Shown here one piece after another: positions 23,946 through 32,526 of a DNA stretch of 36,878 bases (its first letter is position 1; each line of letters starts with the position of its first letter). The translations under genes and the position numbers were made by a program. The stretch is from Oscillospiraceae bacterium (GTDB taxonomy: Bacteria; Bacillota; Clostridia; Oscillospirales; Oscillospiraceae), in assembly GCA_020025175.1 (NCBI GenBank), contig JAHHSM010000009.1, positions 1 through 36,878 on the forward strand, read 5' to 3'. Below the pieces are notes generated by a model, which saw nothing but the letters and a program-made list of their open reading frames with translations, was not told the origin of the DNA and ran no database searches.

Positions 23946-25070
23946 TTACTTTTTCAGTGTACCGTTTGCACTGGCAGTCAGATACGCATTAATGAATCCA
24001 TCCAAGTCGCCATCCATCACATTGTCGATGTTGCCAGTTTCAAATCCGGTACGAGTATCCTTGACCATCTGATAGGGCATGAAAACATAAGAACGAATCT
24101 GACTGCCCCACTCAATTTTCATCTGTACACCTTTGATGTCAGAGATCTTATCTGCATGCTGCTGTGCTTTCAGCTCAGCCAGCTTTGCACGCAGCATCTT
24201 CATACAGTTATCCTTATTCTGGAACTGGCTGCGCTCCTGCTGCGAAGCAACTACAATACCGGTAGGCGTATGGGTCAGGCGCACTGCGGAAGAAGTCTTA
24301 TTGACGTGCTGACCACCTGCACCGGATGCACGGTATACCTGCATTTCAATATCTTCTTCACGGATTTCAATTTCCGTATCATCATCGATTTCCGGCATAA
24401 CCTCAATTGCCGCAAATGAAGTCTGACGACGGGCATTTGCATCAAAGGGAGAAACACGAACCAAACGGTGTACACCATTTTCACTCTTCAAATAGCCATA
24501 TGCGTTTTCACCCTCAATGGCAATCGTTGCAGACTTGATACCGGCTTCATCACCATCTTCATAATCAAGAATTTTATAGGTAAATCCATGGCGATCGGTC
24601 CAACGGGTATACATACGATACAGCATCGAGGTCCAGTCCTGTGCCTCAGTACCGCCAGCACCAGCATGGAAGGTCATGATTGCATTATTGCCATCATATT
24701 CACCAGACAGCAGTGTTTCCAAACGGCGGTCTGCAATTTCTGTTTCCAGCTTATCGTAAGACTCCGTCAACTCATCCAGCAGAGAATCATCATCCTCTTC
24801 AATTGCCATTTCACATAGCGTCATCGCATCTTCCCAGTCGACACACAGCTTATCATAAGCATGGAGCTTATTTTCCAAACGCTTGATCTGCTGTGCAACC
24901 TTTTGGGAATGCTCCATATCATTCCAGAAACCATCCTGTGCACTCTCATCCTGCAAGCGATCATAGTCCTGACGGGCAGCTTCAATATTCAGCGCTGCCT
25001 TCAATTCCTCCAATGTAGGTTTCTGTGCAAGCAGCTTTTGTTTATATTCATCATACTGAATCAAACTCAT
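23946..25070 (-). CDS. prfB: peptide chain release factor 2 (no programmed frameshift)
   Basis: RF2 reads UGA and UAA stop codons and hydrolyses peptidyl-tRNA. The 374-residue protein has the SPF anticodon-like tripeptide (VRVSPFDANARRQTSF) and the catalytic GGQ motif in GAGGQHVNKTSSAVR. The start is the ATG at 25070 (MSLIQYDEY) with GGAG 9 bases upstream; another ATG at 25085 overlaps that ribosome binding site. The reading frame is continuous through the region where most bacteria have an in-frame UGA and a +1 frameshift (near LNIEAARQDYD here), so autoregulation by frameshifting has been lost. A strong promoter precedes it. Confidence 0.97.
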   Translation of the reverse strand: MSLIQYDEYKQKLLAQKPTLEELKAALNIEAARQDYDRLQDESAQDGFWNDMEHSQKVAQQIKRLENKLHAYDKLCVDWEDAMTLCEMAIEEDDDSLLDELTESYDKLETEIADRRLETLLSGEYDGNNAIMTFHAGAGGTEAQDWTSMLYRMYTRWTDRHGFTYKILDYEDGDEAGIKSATIAIEGENAYGYLKSENGVHRLVRVSPFDANARRQTSFAAIEVMPEIDDDTEIEIREEDIEMQVYRASGAGGQHVNKTSSAVRLTHTPTGIVVASQQERSQFQNKDNCMKMLRAKLAELKAQQHADKISDIKGVQMKIEWGSQIRSYVFMPYQMVKDTRTGFETGNIDNVMDGDLDGFINAYLTASANGTLKK

Positions 25071-25122
25071 ACCATCTATCTCCATTTATATTAAATATTG
25101 TACTCATTCTTATTCATTATAT

Positions 25123-25151
25123 ATTATATCGAATTTCCTTTCTTCTGTAAA
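25123..25151 (-). promoter_or_regulatory. sigma-A promoter of prfB
   Basis: On the minus strand TTTACA (25146-25151), a 17-base spacer and a perfect TATAAT (25123-25128) lie 53 bases upstream of the prfB start. Confidence 0.8.
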
Positions 25152-25425
25152 GAAGTTTGCTCCGAAAAAAGTGCAAAAATACCTTTTTTTATTTTGATAT
25201 AGTTTTACACCTTTCCATGTTTCTCCTCCATATTGATCCTGTATATTTTGTCAATTATTTTTTAAATCCATCTCTCACACACATTTTTCCATGAATTTGG
25301 AGCCTCCAGTTGCAGCATTGCCAAAAAATGGTCTGCACCCTTGCAATTTAACATATTATCACATAAAATACCTAAAAACCTTTTTTTATGCATGGTCAGG
25401 TCTATTTTTCTTTCATATGCATATA

Positions 25426-25434
25426 TGTTATAAA
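25426..25434 (+). promoter_or_regulatory. possible extended -10 promoter of the AGCS symporter
   Basis: TGTTATAAA is an extended -10 element 49 bases before the ATG at 25483; the -35 region (TTTTCT, 17 bases upstream) is weak. It overlaps the edge of an ATATGCATAT palindrome. Confidence 0.4.
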
Positions 25435-25482
25435 AGGGGTCGTAAACGCATAGTCGAAGATGAGGAGAGGAAGTAAAACGTT

Positions 25483-26940
25483 ATGGATCAGTTTATGATA
25501 TTTTTAACCGCGCTTGATAATCTGGTTTGGGGGATTCCCACATGCATTCTCATCATTGGCTGCGGTATTTGGCTGACACTGCGCGTTCGTTTTCTGCAAA
25601 TCCGCCATTTAGGCAAGGCACTGAAATATATGATGAAAAACGAGGCTGATGGAGTCGGTGAAGTCAGCAGCTTCGGTGCACTTTGCACCGCCCTTTCCGC
25701 TACGATCGGAACAGGCAATATTGTTGGTGTTGCTACCGCAATCGCAGCTGGTGGTCCGGGTGCATTATTATGGATGGAACTCGCCGCATTTTTTGGTATG
25801 GCCACAAAATATTCTGAGGGTTTGTTAGCGCTGAAATACCGCACCATTGATAAAGATGGCCATGTTCTCGGCGGGCCATTCTACTACATTGAACGCGGCA
25901 TGGGGAAGCATTGGAAATGGCTTGCGGCAATGTTTGCCGGTCTGGGCGCCGGCGCAGGTCTGCTTGGTATCGGTACCATCACACAAATCAACGGTATCAC
26001 CTCTGCCGCCCAGAATTTCTTTGACCCTGCCCGAGAACATGTTGTCTTCACAATCGGTGAGGGTGCCACTTCCGTTCCCATCACATGGACCACCATCATT
26101 GCAGGTCTGCTGGTCACCCTCTTTGCCGCTTTGGTAATTATTGGCGGTATTAAACGTATTGCCAGCGTAACACAGGTTGTTGTCCCCTTTATGGCTATTA
26201 CATATATTTCCTTTGCTGTAATTCTGTTACTGTGTAATTTTCCTGCAATTCCTCATGCCTTTGCTACCGTTTTCACATGCGCATTTGCACCACAGGCTGT
26301 TTTCGGCGGCATGATCGGCGCCACCATAAAAGATGCAATCCAAAACGGTGTTGCCCGCGGCATCTTTTCCAATGAAGCTGGTCTGGGCTCCGCTGCAATT
26401 GCTGCCGCGGCTGCCAGAACAAAGGAACCAGTTCGCCAGGGCCTTGTTACCATGACAGCTACCTTTATTGATACCATCGTTGTTTGCACCATGACCGGTC
26501 TTGCCATCGTCATTACCGATGCCTGGTTGCCGCAATATGGTTTGAAAGGCGTCGAAATCACTACCCGCGCCTTTCAGGTCGGTCTTCCCTTCCCACCTCA
26601 GATTTCCGCATTTATTTTGATGATCTGCTTAGTTTTCTTTGCATTTACCACAATTCTTGGATGGAATTATTACGGCGAACGCTGCCTTGAATATTTATCG
26701 CACGGAAACAAAACTGCTGTCAAATGTTATCGCTGGCTGTATATTGCTGCGGTGTTTGTCGGTCCATATTTAACAGTTTCCGCAGTGTGGACTATTGCCG
26801 ATATTTTCAATGCTTTAATGGCATTGCCAAACATCATTGCACTGTTGGCACTTTCCGGTGTCGTAGCAAAAGAGACAAAGCAGTATTTTTATAAAGATGC
26901 ACAGCGCGAATTATTGCGGCGCCGGCAGAATCACCAATAA
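25483..26940 (+). CDS. alanine/glycine:cation symporter (AGCS family)
   Basis: This 485-residue integral membrane protein with about 11 hydrophobic helices imports small amino acids such as alanine or glycine with sodium or protons. The family signature is clear in SATIGTGNIVGVATAIAAGG and in the following GALLWMELAAFFGMATKYSEG, and again in VARGIFSNEAGLGSAAIAAA. Length and motif order match AlsT/DagA-type proteins. The ATG at 25483 follows GAGGAGAGGAAG. It is a single gene bounded by a terminator. Exact substrate and coupling ion are not visible from sequence. Confidence 0.95.
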   Translation: MDQFMIFLTALDNLVWGIPTCILIIGCGIWLTLRVRFLQIRHLGKALKYMMKNEADGVGEVSSFGALCTALSATIGTGNIVGVATAIAAGGPGALLWMELAAFFGMATKYSEGLLALKYRTIDKDGHVLGGPFYYIERGMGKHWKWLAAMFAGLGAGAGLLGIGTITQINGITSAAQNFFDPAREHVVFTIGEGATSVPITWTTIIAGLLVTLFAALVIIGGIKRIASVTQVVVPFMAITYISFAVILLLCNFPAIPHAFATVFTCAFAPQAVFGGMIGATIKDAIQNGVARGIFSNEAGLGSAAIAAAAARTKEPVRQGLVTMTATFIDTIVVCTMTGLAIVITDAWLPQYGLKGVEITTRAFQVGLPFPPQISAFILMICLVFFAFTTILGWNYYGERCLEYLSHGNKTAVKCYRWLYIAAVFVGPYLTVSAVWTIADIFNALMALPNIIALLALSGVVAKETKQYFYKDAQRELLRRRQNHQ

Positions 26941-26945
26941 ATCAC

Positions 26946-26990
26946 TGATAAAAAAGTACTTCCGCCGTATGCGGAAGTACTTTTTTATCA
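26946..26990. terminator. bidirectional terminator between AGCS and DUF368 genes
   Basis: A perfect 20-bp inverted repeat (26946-26965 and 26971-26990, core AAGTACTTCCGC) with a CGTAT loop is flanked by A and T runs and separates two convergent genes. Confidence 0.92.
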
Positions 26991-27004
26991 ATTCAATTGT
27001 CCCT

Positions 27005-27868
27005 TTATTTTTTTTCAATAGTCATTTTCATTGCCTGTAGGCCAAAAATAACGGCGCCGCCAATCAAGAAGAAAAGAATACTAAACGTCTCCAATGTCAT
27101 TGCATCTTTCGGAATTTCCAACGTTGTCGGACCTAAAATAACAGAATAAATAGAACCTAACATCAATCCGATAATTAGGAAAATCATCTGTGCACGATAT
27201 TTGCTCATCAAATAACGCAGTAGGCGAATGATTAAAAACGCCCCCGAAACCACACCCAGTGCAAAAAACAGCACCGTGGGCAATGCCGAAAAGTTAAGCC
27301 CCATCAGGCTTCGCACTGCGGATAAAACAGGGATATAAAGCCCCATAATCAGAAGCAATGTAGAACCAGAAATCCCCGGAAGCACCATCGCCGAAATCGC
27401 AATAATTCCACCTACATACACATAAAGCAACGATCCCACTCCGCTTCCGGTGCTGCCTGAAACCGGATTGAACGAAGAAACTGCTACTACAAAAACAATG
27501 CCAATCAGTACATAAAAAATCCATTTCATATGACCGCTCAAAGTTGTTTTCTCTTCGTGAATCACTAACGGAATGGCAAACAAAATAAAGCCGATAAATA
27601 GCGAACTAATGGCATAAATATGGCTTTCAAATACTTGCGTCAGCACCAGAATCGCAAGGGTCATTCCCACGACCCAGCCGATACCAAGCTGCACTAAAAA
27701 TTTAAATGCCTCTATGCGCTCTTGCTTTCCACCGCGAAACAAATCATCCAAGGACGAAATAAACCGATCATAGAATCCAAGCAGAAATGCAATTGTACCT
27801 CCCGAAACACCGGGAACGCTGTCAGCCAAGGCCATACATAACCCTCTCACCGCATTGACGAAAACCAA
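27005..27868 (-). CDS. DUF368 membrane transporter (PopT-like polyprenyl-phosphate translocase)
   Basis: The 287-residue protein is a polytopic membrane protein with the DUF368 signature ADSVPGVSGGTIAFLLGFYDR at the N-terminus and a matching inverted copy, AMVLPGISGSTLLLIMGLY, midway. DUF368 proteins (PopT) have been linked to recycling of undecaprenyl phosphate across the membrane for cell-wall synthesis. It starts at a TTG codon at 27868, 6 bases after AGGAGGGG; no ATG lies nearby. It has a strong promoter and is likely monocistronic. The substrate is inferred from the family only. Confidence 0.88.
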   Translation of the reverse strand: MVFVNAVRGLCMALADSVPGVSGGTIAFLLGFYDRFISSLDDLFRGGKQERIEAFKFLVQLGIGWVVGMTLAILVLTQVFESHIYAISSLFIGFILFAIPLVIHEEKTTLSGHMKWIFYVLIGIVFVVAVSSFNPVSGSTGSGVGSLLYVYVGGIIAISAMVLPGISGSTLLLIMGLYIPVLSAVRSLMGLNFSALPTVLFFALGVVSGAFLIIRLLRYLMSKYRAQMIFLIIGLMLGSIYSVILGPTTLEIPKDAMTLETFSILFFLIGGAVIFGLQAMKMTIEKK

Positions 27869-27926
27869 ATCAGGCCCCTCCTTTTATTCAACCGTAAACG
27901 CTCAACATACTCTATTGGCAGAGAAT

Positions 27927-27956
27927 ATCATACAGGTATCAAGATACTTTTGTCAA
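27927..27956 (-). promoter_or_regulatory. promoter of the DUF368 gene with a palindrome in the spacer
   Basis: On the minus strand TTGACA (27951-27956), an 18-base spacer and TATGAT (27927-27932) form a strong sigma-A promoter. The spacer holds a palindrome, GTATCAAGATAC (27936-27947), which could be a repressor site or a MerR-type activator site. Confidence 0.7.
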
Positions 27957-27960
27957 CAAA

Positions 27961-27983
27961 AAGCAGCTTATGTAAGCTAATCT
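27961..27983 (-). terminator. weak terminator after the Sel1-repeat gene
   Basis: On the minus strand AGCTTA and TAAGCT form a short stem followed by GCTTTTTG. It is AT-rich and only about 6 bp, so termination may be partial. Confidence 0.35.
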
Positions 27984-28052
27984 TTACAATCCTTCAAAAA
28001 ATGAGATGCAGCAGAATGCACCATAAAACTATAAATATTTACTCTCCCATTT

Positions 28053-28364
28053 TTACATTCTACGCAGATTTTTCAGACTCATTTTTGCCCCCGTATGTCC
28101 TTGATCAGCGGCCTGCTCCCATAAACAAAATGCTGTGTCTTTATTGCGTGGTAACCCGTCACCGTAATAGTTGCACACACCAAAATAATACATTGCATCA
28201 GCATTCCCCAGCTCCACCGCCTTTTCCCAAAGCTGAAGCGCCGTTTTCAAACTTCTGTCTCTTCCACGCCCATAGTAATATCCCTCTGCCAGCTTTTCGA
28301 TGTAACTGCTGTCGTCAGACTTTAATGCCGCCGCAATTATTTTTGCATCCTGTTTACTGGCCAT
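28053..28364 (-). CDS. small Sel1-repeat protein
   Basis: The 103-residue protein holds about two Sel1-like repeats (AEGYYYGRGRDRSLKTALQLW and the next, with YYFGVCNYYGDGLPRNKDTA), short helical hairpins that bind partner proteins. No signal peptide or catalytic motif is seen. The start is the ATG at 28364, about 8 bases after GGGTGG; an in-frame GTG at 28376 overlaps that site. It stands alone between the glycogen operon and the DUF368 gene. Its partner and function are unknown. Confidence 0.75.
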   Translation of the reverse strand: MASKQDAKIIAAALKSDDSSYIEKLAEGYYYGRGRDRSLKTALQLWEKAVELGNADAMYYFGVCNYYGDGLPRNKDTAFCLWEQAADQGHTGAKMSLKNLRRM

Positions 28365-28461
28365 ATTGCTGACCACCCTTTCCCATGTGCCGCCCTGTTA
28401 TCAATATCATATAAAAATTTATTATATCATAAAGCATTCTCTTTATCAACAATCCATATTT

Positions 28462-28510
28462 TAAAAAAAGAAATGCTGTCTTGCAATTGCAGGACAGCAT
28501 TTCTTTTTTA
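28462..28510 (-). terminator. terminator of the glycogen operon
   Basis: A long stem (28462-28480 with 28493-28510, extended inward through TTGC/GCAG with one wobble) has A and T runs at its ends. The TAA stop codon of glgP (28508-28510) forms the outer end of one arm. Confidence 0.9.
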
Positions 28511-30934
28511 TTTATGAGTCACATGCCAAATATTATCTGCATATTCCGCAACACTGCGGTCTGCCGCAAAAATGCCGCTTCGTGCGATGTTGTGCAAGGA
28601 TATGCTGTTCCACTTGGCAGGATTCTGATAGACTTCCACCATGCGACGTTCCGCATCACAATATGCAGCAAAATCGGCCAGCAGCATATATTCATCCGCA
28701 GTACCATAACGCGTGTGCAGCAAGTGCTCATAAAGCTCATCATACCGCATACCGCCAAATCCATCGCGAATCTGATCCAAAACACGATGCAGCACAGGAT
28801 CACGCTGATAGAACAGATTTGGATCGTACCCATTTCTCTTCACTTCTGCAACTTCATCTGCATGCAGTCCGAAGAGAAACATATTTTCATCCCCCAAAAC
28901 ATCATGCATTTCTACATTTGCACCATCCAACGTACCAACTGTCAAGGCACCGTTCATCATGAACTTCATATTACCTGTTCCCGAAGCTTCTTTACCCGCC
29001 GTGGATATCTGCTGCGAAACTTCAGATGCAGGCATCAGCTTCTCTGCCAGAGAAACGCAATAATTCTCTAAAAACACCACCTGCAAACGATCTTTGCAAA
29101 CGGGATCATCGTTAATCTGCTTTGCAAGAGAGTTGATCAAACGAATGATATCCTTTGCGACCTTATAGCCGGGGGCCGCCTTTGCGCCAAACAAATATAC
29201 ATGGGGCACAAAGTCCATATTAGGGTTATCCCGCAGCTGCTGATAACTTGCAATAATCTGCATCACATTCAAAAGCTGGCGCTTATATTCGTGCAAGCGC
29301 TTGACCTGCACATCAAAAATACCGTCAGTATTCAGCATGATACCATGTGTACGCTTTACATAATGGGCAAATGCATCTTTATTGTCGCGCTTGATTTTCG
29401 CAAGTCTTTCTTGAACGGCTGTATCGTTTGCATATGCATCCAGCTTCAAAAGTTCATTCGGGTTCAGAAGATACTGATTGCTTCCGGTCAACTCCCGAAT
29501 CAATGCATCAAGGCCCACATTGCTCTGTGCGAGCCAGCGGCGATGATCGATGCCATTCGTTACATTTTTAAACTTGGCAGGGGTCATCTGACAAGCTTCA
29601 CGAAACACATCATTGCGCAGAATTTCAGTATGAAGCCCCGAAACACCGTTTACGGCACTGCCGCCGGCAATGCACAGGTTTGCCATGCGAACTTCTCCAC
29701 CCCACACAACTGCCATCTTTTCGGTGATCGCATCATTATGATGATAAAACGCTTCCACTTTGCGTTGATACCGTTTGCTGATTTCATCAATGATTTGCCA
29801 AATGCGAGGCAGCAATCTCTGAATCAACACCTGCGGCCAACGCTCCAATGCCTCCGCCAAAACAGTATGATTTGTATAGGCCACTGCATTTTTCGTAATT
29901 TCCCAGGAAATATCCCAAGAATATCCGGCATCATCCATCAAGATACGCATCAATTCCGGAATAACCAGTGTCGGATGGGTATCGTTGATCTGAATAATGT
30001 TCTTCTCATGAAAATTCTTCAATGTTCCATATACTTCCAGATGTTTTCGCACCATAGACTGCACTGTAGCAGACACAAAGAAATACTGCTGCTTTAAGCG
30101 CAAAGACTTGCCTTCAATATGCTCATCATTGGGATAAAGAATCTTGGTAATCGTTTGTGCCATAGTCTGCTCTTCTGTGGCGCGAACATACTGACCACTG
30201 GAAAACAGTGCCATATCAAGTGTACGAGGCGACTTTGCATCCCACAGGCGCAGGGTATTGACATGATCCGTTCCATAACCTGCAATTTGCATATCGCAAG
30301 GAATCGCAATCACCGTGCTGTAATCCTCATGCACCACGTGGAGATGCCCATTATTCCAAACCTCACGCAAATGGCCGCCAAAATGCACCTCTTCCCGCTC
30401 TTCAGGCTTCGGAATCAACCATGCATCGCCCATCGTTTTCCAATCATCCGGCAATTCAACCTGCTGTCCATCTACAATGCGCTGCTTGAAGATGCCCAGC
30501 TCATAGCACAAAGAGTATCCGGTTGCAGGAATATCTAATGTTGTCATTGAATCCAGATAGCATGCCGCCAGACGTCCTAAGCCGCCGTTACCAAGACCGG
30601 CATCAGGCTCCATTTCAAAAATATCCGCAGGCTGAAAACCCATCTCTTCAATGGCACCATTTAACGCATCCAGAACCCCCAAATTATAAGCATTCTTCAT
30701 CAAACTACGGCCCATTAAGAACTCCAATGACAAGTAGTGCACCTGGCGCTCATGGTTGCGCTGCACTTTCTCTCGTGTTTCCGCACCATGAAACGCCATC
30801 ATATCACGCAGCACAAGTGCGCATGCTTTGAACATATATTCTTCATTGATATCCGTTTCCGTAATACCATAGTTCAAGCGCAATTTGCCTCGAATCGCTT
30901 CTTTCATATCGTTCTTTGTGTAAACTTGATGCAT
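28508..30934 (-). CDS. glgP: glycogen phosphorylase
   Basis: GlgP releases glucose 1-phosphate from glycogen using phosphate and PLP. The 808-residue protein shows the family motifs SLEFLMGRSL, the DAGLGNGGLGRLAACYLDS substrate loop, NDTHPTL, and the PLP-lysine region STAGKEASGTGNMKFMMNG near the C-terminus. The start is the ATG at 30934 (MHQVYTKND), 7-8 bases after GAGGA; an upstream extension in the open frame has no ribosome binding site. It is the last gene of the glycogen operon, 69 bases after glgA, and supplies glucose 1-phosphate when stores are used. Confidence 0.97.
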   Translation of the reverse strand: MHQVYTKNDMKEAIRGKLRLNYGITETDINEEYMFKACALVLRDMMAFHGAETREKVQRNHERQVHYLSLEFLMGRSLMKNAYNLGVLDALNGAIEEMGFQPADIFEMEPDAGLGNGGLGRLAACYLDSMTTLDIPATGYSLCYELGIFKQRIVDGQQVELPDDWKTMGDAWLIPKPEEREEVHFGGHLREVWNNGHLHVVHEDYSTVIAIPCDMQIAGYGTDHVNTLRLWDAKSPRTLDMALFSSGQYVRATEEQTMAQTITKILYPNDEHIEGKSLRLKQQYFFVSATVQSMVRKHLEVYGTLKNFHEKNIIQINDTHPTLVIPELMRILMDDAGYSWDISWEITKNAVAYTNHTVLAEALERWPQVLIQRLLPRIWQIIDEISKRYQRKVEAFYHHNDAITEKMAVVWGGEVRMANLCIAGGSAVNGVSGLHTEILRNDVFREACQMTPAKFKNVTNGIDHRRWLAQSNVGLDALIRELTGSNQYLLNPNELLKLDAYANDTAVQERLAKIKRDNKDAFAHYVKRTHGIMLNTDGIFDVQVKRLHEYKRQLLNVMQIIASYQQLRDNPNMDFVPHVYLFGAKAAPGYKVAKDIIRLINSLAKQINDDPVCKDRLQVVFLENYCVSLAEKLMPASEVSQQISTAGKEASGTGNMKFMMNGALTVGTLDGANVEMHDVLGDENMFLFGLHADEVAEVKRNGYDPNLFYQRDPVLHRVLDQIRDGFGGMRYDELYEHLLHTRYGTADEYMLLADFAAYCDAERRMVEVYQNPAKWNSISLHNIARSGIFAADRSVAEYADNIWHVTHK

Positions 30935-31003
30935 GGGACATTCCTCACTTATTTTAAAAAATTGACAAGCATCCACACAAGATGCCTTCCTATCTTATCC
31001 GGT

Positions 31004-32440
31004 TCAATTATTACAGAGCTTTTCATAAATATGATGATATTTCTCAGCACTTTTTGTCCAGCTGAAGTCTTCCACCATTGCACGCTTCTGCAATGTATGG
31101 AACGCTTCCTGATCCTCTCGAAACAGATTCACTGCCTGGCGCACCACATACCACATATCACCGGCATTGTAATTGGCAAAGGTAAATCCATTTCCACCGC
31201 AGCACCATTCTTCATAAGGATGCACGGTATCCTTCAGCCCACCAGTCTCACGCACGATGGGCAGTGTACCGTAACGCATGGCGATCATCTGGCTCAAACC
31301 GCACGGCTCACTCTTAGAGGGCATCAGGAATAGATCTGCACCGGAATAAATACGCATAGAAGTTGCTTCATTATACTCGATACGCGCCGCCAACATATTA
31401 GGAAAACGATATTGCGCATTGCGGAAAAACTCCTCATACTGCCAATCACCCTTGCCCAAAATAACGAGCTGGATTCCCTGATCCATCATACCATCCAGCG
31501 CTTCACAGATTAAATCCAATCCCTTATGGGAAACCAACCGGCTGACAACCGCCACAATCGGAATATCAGGATCTTCCCTCAGACCCATCTCTTTTTGCAG
31601 TGCAGCCTTACACACAGCCTTTCCGCTCAAATCATCCACGGTATAGTTTTGCACAATCTGGCGATCCTTGCTCGGATCGTAACGCTCCATATCAATCCCG
31701 TTCAGCACACCGTACAGTTTCCAGTCGCACAAATTCATAACGCCTTCCATACCATGGGCAAAATATGCATATTTCAATTCCTGCGCATAAGTCGGACTGA
31801 CTGCTGTGATTGCATCAGCAGTCAGCAATGCCCCCTTGAGCAGGTTCACATCTCCAGAGAATTCCAGCGTCCCACCGTCAAACCATCCTGCAGGCAATCC
31901 AAAAAGGTCCTCTAATGTTTCACGTCCATAGCGGCCCTGATACTCAATATTATGCACCGTAAATACCGTACGGATACTGCGCAGCACATCCCAGCGCACA
32001 GCATCATCTGCCAAATAAATCGGCACCAGCGCACTTTGCCAATCATTACAATGAATCACTTCCGGCATGAAATCCAGATGGGTCAGCAATGATACAACAC
32101 TGCGTGAAAAATAGGCAAACCGCTCACCATCATCATAGTAACCATAAAGATCAGGACGTGCAAAGTAATACTCATTATCAATGAAATAGTATGTTACTCC
32201 ATCTTTGTGGTATCGGAACAATCCGCAGTATAAATTGCGCCAAGCAAGTGTAATATAGATATATTTTACAAACTCCAGTTCTTCAATGTACTTTTCTGCC
32301 ACCGTCTGATAAAGCGGCATAATCACTTCTACTTCATCACCACCGGCCGCCAGTGCCTGAGGAAGACTTCCGGCCACATCCGCAAGCCCCCCCGTCTTAC
32401 AAAAAGGGACACATTCGCTTGTTACAAATAATACCTTCAT
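31004..32440 (-). CDS. glgA: glycogen synthase (ADP-glucose type)
   Basis: GlgA transfers glucose from ADP-glucose to the growing alpha-1,4-glucan. The 478-residue GT5 enzyme has the N-terminal KTGGLADVAGSLP motif that binds ADP-glucose, the HCNDWQSALVP stretch and the C-terminal SKSEPCGLSQMIAMRYG retaining-GT motif with its glutamate. The start is the ATG at 32440, 5 bases after GGAGG. It lies 87 bases after glgD and 69 before glgP in the same transcription direction. The first step of its substrate supply is done by GlgC, encoded upstream. Confidence 0.97.
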   Translation of the reverse strand: MKVLFVTSECVPFCKTGGLADVAGSLPQALAAGGDEVEVIMPLYQTVAEKYIEELEFVKYIYITLAWRNLYCGLFRYHKDGVTYYFIDNEYYFARPDLYGYYDDGERFAYFSRSVVSLLTHLDFMPEVIHCNDWQSALVPIYLADDAVRWDVLRSIRTVFTVHNIEYQGRYGRETLEDLFGLPAGWFDGGTLEFSGDVNLLKGALLTADAITAVSPTYAQELKYAYFAHGMEGVMNLCDWKLYGVLNGIDMERYDPSKDRQIVQNYTVDDLSGKAVCKAALQKEMGLREDPDIPIVAVVSRLVSHKGLDLICEALDGMMDQGIQLVILGKGDWQYEEFFRNAQYRFPNMLAARIEYNEATSMRIYSGADLFLMPSKSEPCGLSQMIAMRYGTLPIVRETGGLKDTVHPYEEWCCGGNGFTFANYNAGDMWYVVRQAVNLFREDQEAFHTLQKRAMVEDFSWTKSAEKYHHIYEKLCNN

Positions 32441-32526
32441 CTTTTCCTCCAATCACATACCGCTCGCCGCTGCCACCGTTGTGCAGCCCCTAACGATCCG
32501 GCTTTTTTATGACAGCAGTTTGCACA

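Larger units (their letters stand above)
25086..25482. other. intergenic region between prfB and the AGCS symporter
   Basis: This AT-rich divergent region holds the strong prfB promoter, a 9-codon minus-strand ORF with a GGAGGAG ribosome binding site (25189-25218) and a possible promoter for the symporter near 25426-25434. A 61-codon plus-strand open frame at 25291-25476 has no coding features I trust. Confidence 0.6.

Noticed and set aside
25291..25476. 61-codon plus-strand open frame before the AGCS gene
   Set aside because: No ribosome binding site, AT-rich composition, and it overlaps the likely promoter and leader of the symporter.
32453..32526. Possible structure in the glgD-glgA gap
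   Set aside because: Only a 5-bp GCTGC/GCAGC stem is seen, without a T run; not enough to support a terminator or riboswitch.
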